Below, piece after piece: positions 6,629-9,424 of a stretch of 9,424 bases of DNA (its first letter is position 1; every line of letters starts with the position of its first letter). The translations under genes were made by a program, and so were the position numbers. The notes beneath the pieces were generated by a model that saw only the letters and a list, made by a program, of their open reading frames with translations, was not told the origin of the DNA and made no database searches. This DNA is from an uncultured Prevotella sp. (GTDB taxonomy: Bacteria > Bacteroidota > Bacteroidia > Bacteroidales > Bacteroidaceae), in assembly GCA_947072805.1 (NCBI GenBank), contig CAMTJK010000130.1, positions 1-9,424 of the forward strand, written 5' to 3'.

Positions 6629-8632
6629 TTATTTTTTCGTTGCCTTTATGAAATATACTATCAGCAGGATGTAAGCCGCGAGCGACAACAGTTCCGACGC
6701 GGAATTGCCCCACCACTCTTCGTAGTCGAAGCTTACGCCGGCGAAGCGCAGTATAGCGCTCACTACACCCATCAGTGCACCTCCGGCAATGAATCCCGAC
6801 GCCAGCAGATTGCCTTTTTCTCCCCTCTCCTTGTTCACAGCCTCGTTTTTGCTGCGCGTGGTCACGTACCAGTTTATGGCTCCTCCCACGAGCAGCGGCG
6901 TGTTGAGCTCGAGCGGTATGAACATGCCGAGCGCGAAAGCCAGTGCCGGTATGCCGCACCATGTGAGCACAATGGCAATGATTGCGCCTATTCCGTACAG
7001 CACCCAGGGTGCTCCTATGCCGTTCATCAGCGGGTCAATGACGGCAGCCATGGCGTTGGCCTGCGGTGCGGCGAGGCTTCCAGAAGCGAAGCCATAGGTC
7101 TCGTTGAGCAGCATCATCACACCGCCCACCGTGGCAGCCGACACGAGTGTGCCGAGAAACTTCCACGTCTCCTGCTTCTTGGGTGTGGTGCCGAGCCAGT
7201 AGCCTATCTTCAGGTCGGTAATGAACGAGCCTGCCATAGACAGCGCCGTACACACCACGCCGCCCATGATGAGCGCAGCCACCATTCCGCCCGTACCCTT
7301 CAGTCCTACAGCCACCATTACCACCGATGCGAGTATGAGTGTCATGAGAGTCATGCCCGACACGGGGTTGGAGCCTACTATTGCAATGGCGTTGGCTGCC
7401 ACTGTGGTGAAGAGGAAGGCTATGACAGCCACGAGCACAATGCCCACGAGCGCGAAGAGCATGTTGCCCTCCATCACTCCGAACCAGAAGAATATAAAGG
7501 TAATGATGATTGTAGCCACGGCTCCCACAGCTATGAGCTTGAAGGGAATGTCGAGCTCGGTGCGCTTAGTCTGTGCGCCGCCTGCGTTAGCGGCTTCGTG
7601 TGTGCCTTCGGTGGTCACGGTGTTGCCTCCCGTCAGTCGTTTTACGCTCTGCACTATGATGCCCCAGCTCTTTATTATGCCTATAATGCCTGCCATGGCA
7701 ATGCCACCTATGCCTATGCTCTTGCCATATTCCTTGAAGATAACCTCGGGTGCCATGTCGCCCACGGGTGTAGTGAGGGTAGGGTTCCATGCGTTGAGCA
7801 CCGTGTCGGGGAAGAGCAGCGCCATGCCCGGCACTATTACCCACCACACGGCGAGCGAGCCGAGACATATGATGAAGGCATACTTCAGTCCTACGATATA
7901 TCCCAGACCGAGCACTGCAGCTCCGGTGTTTACCTTGAACACGAGTTTAGCCTTGTCGGCGAGTGTCTCGCCCCACACCATGACGCGCGTGGTGAAGTTC
8001 TCGTTCCACCAGCCGAACGTAGCCACCACAAAGTCGTACAGTCCGCCTATCAGTCCGGCGAGCAACAGCGGCTTTGCCTGGTTGCCTCCCTTTGCTCCGC
8101 TCACCAGCACCTGCGTGGTGGCAGTGGCTTCGGGGAATGGATATTTGCCGTGCATGTCGCTGACGAAATATTTGCGGAAGGGTATAAGGAACAATATGCC
8201 TATGATGCCTCCCAGCAGCGACGATATGAATATCTTGAGGAACGATGCGCTCATCTCGGGATATTTGGCTTGCAGTATATATATGGCAGGCAGGGTGAAT
8301 ATGGCGCCCGCCACCACGGCTCCCGAGCATGCTCCTATGCTCTGTATGATGACGTTTTCGCCGAGAGCCTTGTTGCGTCTGGCTGCCGTAGACACGCCCA
8401 CGGCGATGATGGCTATAGGTATGGCTGCCTCAAACACCTGTCCCACCTTCAGTCCGAGATAGGCGGCTGCCGCCGAGAAAAGCATTGCCATTATCACTCC
8501 CCACGTTACCGACCACGCGTTTACCTCGGGATAATTTTCCCGCGGGCTCATCAGCGGTTCATAATGTTCTCCTTCGTGCAGCTCCCTGAAGGCGTTTTCG
8601 GGCAGCTGCATCATGTCTTTGTCCTGTTCCAT
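6629..8632 (-). CDS. OPT-family oligopeptide-type transporter
   Basis: A 667-residue inner-membrane protein of the OPT (oligopeptide transporter) superfamily, bacterial branch, usually annotated as a putative oligopeptide transporter. About 40 hydrophilic residues come first. About 14-16 membrane segments follow, starting at NAWSVTWGVIMAMLF (38-52). Family-typical motifs are LGLKVGQVFEAAIP (59-72), SNPVSGMT (421-428), FITDLKIGYWLGTTPKKQE (470-488) and IPLELNTPLLVGGAIN (572-587). A hydrophilic loop at about 332-360 (GGNTVTTEGTHEAAN...) is probably cytoplasmic. OPT proteins import peptides, glutathione-like thiols or metal chelates with protons; the substrates of bacterial members are mostly unknown. 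It lies between a cysteine-rich protein gene (20-base gap) and the GH28 gene (12-base gap), so all three probably share a transcript. Length is normal, with no break. A role in pectin uptake cannot be concluded from its family. Confidence 0.92.
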   Translation of the reverse strand: MEQDKDMMQLPENAFRELHEGEHYEPLMSPRENYPEVNAWSVTWGVIMAMLFSAAAAYLGLKVGQVFEAAIPIAIIAVGVSTAARRNKALGENVIIQSIGACSGAVVAGAIFTLPAIYILQAKYPEMSASFLKIFISSLLGGIIGILFLIPFRKYFVSDMHGKYPFPEATATTQVLVSGAKGGNQAKPLLLAGLIGGLYDFVVATFGWWNENFTTRVMVWGETLADKAKLVFKVNTGAAVLGLGYIVGLKYAFIICLGSLAVWWVIVPGMALLFPDTVLNAWNPTLTTPVGDMAPEVIFKEYGKSIGIGGIAMAGIIGIIKSWGIIVQSVKRLTGGNTVTTEGTHEAANAGGAQTKRTELDIPFKLIAVGAVATIIITFIFFWFGVMEGNMLFALVGIVLVAVIAFLFTTVAANAIAIVGSNPVSGMTLMTLILASVVMVAVGLKGTGGMVAALIMGGVVCTALSMAGSFITDLKIGYWLGTTPKKQETWKFLGTLVSAATVGGVMMLLNETYGFASGSLAAPQANAMAAVIDPLMNGIGAPWVLYGIGAIIAIVLTWCGIPALAFALGMFIPLELNTPLLVGGAINWYVTTRSKNEAVNKERGEKGNLLASGFIAGGALMGVVSAILRFAGVSFDYEEWWGNSASELLSLAAYILLIVYFIKATKK

Positions 8633-8652
8633 TGTCTTTATAATGTTTGTTG

Positions 8653-9159
8653 TTATTCGTTGTCTTCCTTACCGGCGCCGTCTTTTGCCTCGAGATAGTC
8701 GGCAAAGATCTTCGCCGCCGACACCACCTGGTTTATGCAGGGGCGTGTGCGGTAGTACTCTTCGGTGCGTTCGCCTGCCACGTAGCTAAGGGGTGTGCCC
8801 GGCTTGAGCTTGAGCAGTTCCGAGCAGATGAGCGTACCGTGGCATTGCCTGAAGCGTTCGAGCAGCTGCTGCACCACCTTATAGTTGGCCGACTTGCCCT
8901 CTCTGTCGGCGGCGTCGGCCGTTCCGCAGTCCATCCCGGCGAGCATCACCATTCCGCAAGCGGCACCGCAGGTTTGTCTTGTGCGCCCTATGCCTCCACC
9001 GAAGCCGGCGCTCATTGTCAGTGCCTGCCTCTCGTTGTAGCCGTAAATGTCGGCAAAGGCCGCCACCACAGCCTGTGCGCAGTTGTATCCGCTCACGAAG
9101 AGCTCTTCCGCACGGCGTATTCTGTCTGCCATTTCACTGTGTGTCATTGTCATAAACAT
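8653..9159 (-). CDS. C_GCAxxG_C_C family cysteine-rich protein
   Basis: A soluble, probably cytoplasmic protein of up to 168 residues belonging to the C_GCAxxG_C_C family (function unknown, suspected redox or metal role). The conserved pattern is visible: Cys27 in GYNCAQAV, the glycine-rich GFGGGIGRTRQTCGAACG (Cys64, Cys68), Cys112 in LICSELL and Cys141 in RPCINQVVSAAK. Cys78 and Cys106 are extra. No signal peptide or membrane segment is seen. The tail KDGAGKEDNE is charged. Four in-frame ATGs (9159, 9153, 9147, 9132) precede the conserved region and no ribosome-binding site decides between them. A TAnnTTTG box at 9196-9203 allows all of them. It is the first gene of the leftward unit, 20 bases ahead of the OPT transporter. 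Pairing with a transporter family known for thiol peptides could fit a thiol or metal role, but that is inference. Confidence 0.88.
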   Translation of the reverse strand: MFMTMTHSEMADRIRRAEELFVSGYNCAQAVVAAFADIYGYNERQALTMSAGFGGGIGRTRQTCGAACGMVMLAGMDCGTADAADREGKSANYKVVQQLLERFRQCHGTLICSELLKLKPGTPLSYVAGERTEEYYRTRPCINQVVSAAKIFADYLEAKDGAGKEDNE

Positions 9160-9195
9160 TTATCTGATTATCGGTTTTACGCTATAATAACGCTG

Positions 9196-9203
9196 CAAAG
9201 GTA
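9196..9203 (-). promoter_or_regulatory. Candidate -7 box for the leftward three-gene unit
   Basis: Read leftward the sequence is TACCTTTG followed by CAGCG, matching TAnnTTTG. Transcription would start near 9190, about 30 bases before the first ATG at 9159. No convincing -33 TTG is present at 18-21 bases upstream. As the next genes follow within 20 and 12 bases, this would be the promoter for all three. Confidence 0.5.
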
Positions 9204-9366
9204 TTAAAAAAATCGGGTTCCGGCTTTCATGTTGGCATGTAAAGCAGCAAACGGAGGAAAATAGGGGCGTTTTTTTCATAGCAAAGACATCTTACAGGTG
9301 ATGTAAGCTGGACAGGGCAGGGTAGGGAAGTGGCGTACAGAGAGCACGGAAGGCAGTGCGGTTTTG
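9204..9366. other. Non-coding stretch between unit promoter and right repeat
   Basis: No convincing coding region is present on either strand. It holds a T-run at 9270-9276 and a small hairpin CTTACA-GGTGA-TGTAAG (9291-9307) with a 6-bp perfect stem and no U-tract. The function of both is unclear. Confidence 0.5.
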
Positions 9367-9420
9367 ATGCGTATAACATTTATTTACTTTTATGAAAAAT
9401 GTTTACTTTAACGTGTGTTA
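9367..9420 (+). repeat. Right copy of terminal inverted repeat (outward-facing)
   Basis: This is the reverse complement of 1-54 with four differences. Read rightward it has TTTACTTT at 9383-9390 and again at 9402-9409 (19-base period). The second runs into the complete palindrome TTAAC-GTGT-GTTAA at 9408-9421. It points toward a gene or element beyond the right edge of the window. No coding sequence lies within it. Confidence 0.85.
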
Positions 9421-9424
9421 ATAG

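Noticed and set aside
6608..8698. A 696-codon open frame on the plus strand opposite the OPT transporter
   Set aside because: Its translation is full of His, Cys, Tyr and Arg with no fold-like pattern, while the opposite strand encodes a clear conserved transporter. It is a shadow caused by codon bias.
2273..9159. Complete polysaccharide utilisation locus for pectin
   Set aside because: No SusC/SusD homologues, no regulator and no galacturonate catabolism gene are in the window. Only the two pectinases support a pectin role.
9160..9279. A 39-codon minus-strand frame starting with Met-Lys-Lys and ending just before the ATG at 9159
   Set aside because: It contains the candidate -7 box of the downstream unit, has no promoter of its own and its peptide lacks a proper signal or domain. 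A leader peptide cannot be fully excluded but is unsupported.
1..9424. Transposon or integrative element bounded by the terminal inverted repeats
   Set aside because: No transposase, integrase, resolvase or relaxase is encoded inside, and no target-site duplication can be seen because the flanks are not available. Kept only as one hypothesis.

Overview
The window looks like a chromosomal fragment of a Bacteroidetes bacterium, most likely Prevotella or a close relative (order Bacteroidales). Three observations support this. Bacteroidetes-type promoters are present (TAnnTTTG at -7, one with TTTG about 18 bases upstream), and starts lack Shine-Dalgarno sequences. A small secreted protein ends in a type IX secretion (T9SS) C-terminal signal of the Prevotella style. 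The enzyme types are also typical of plant-polysaccharide degraders of this group. The genus is inferred from style; no rRNA or marker gene is present.

Layout from left to right. Positions 1-54 hold an AT-rich repeat that recurs, inverted, at 9367-9420. Next, on the minus strand, is an LtaS/OpgB-like membrane sulfatase-fold protein (118-2073, or up to 2148). A divergent intergenic region of about 200 bp follows, with a promoter facing each way and a perfect 14-bp palindrome of LacI-family operator type. Rightward from it runs a two-gene unit: a small T9SS-signal protein (2273-2644) and a multi-domain family PL1 pectate lyase (2660-5071). A 22-bp tandem repeat, a hairpin and a strong terminator separate this unit from a convergent three-gene unit. 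That unit is transcribed leftward from about 9190: a cysteine-rich C_GCAxxG_C_C family protein, an OPT-family membrane transporter, and a secreted GH28 polygalacturonase-like hydrolase, with gaps of only 20 and 12 bp.

Functionally, the core is a small pectin-degradation cluster. The PL1 enzyme would cleave polygalacturonate by beta-elimination outside the cell, or at its surface. The GH28 enzyme would hydrolyse galacturonic acid-containing oligosaccharides, probably in the periplasm. No SusC/SusD pair, no regulator gene and no intracellular uronate-catabolism gene is in the window, so this is not a complete classical polysaccharide utilisation locus. The palindrome suggests that a LacI-type regulator encoded elsewhere acts on the pectate lyase promoter.

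I found no complete mobile element, transposase, recombinase, tRNA, rRNA or CRISPR array. The least explained features are the roughly 51-bp inverted repeats at the very ends of the window, the pairing of a peptide-type transporter with a pectinase, and the repeat/hairpin structure at the pectate lyase stop codon.
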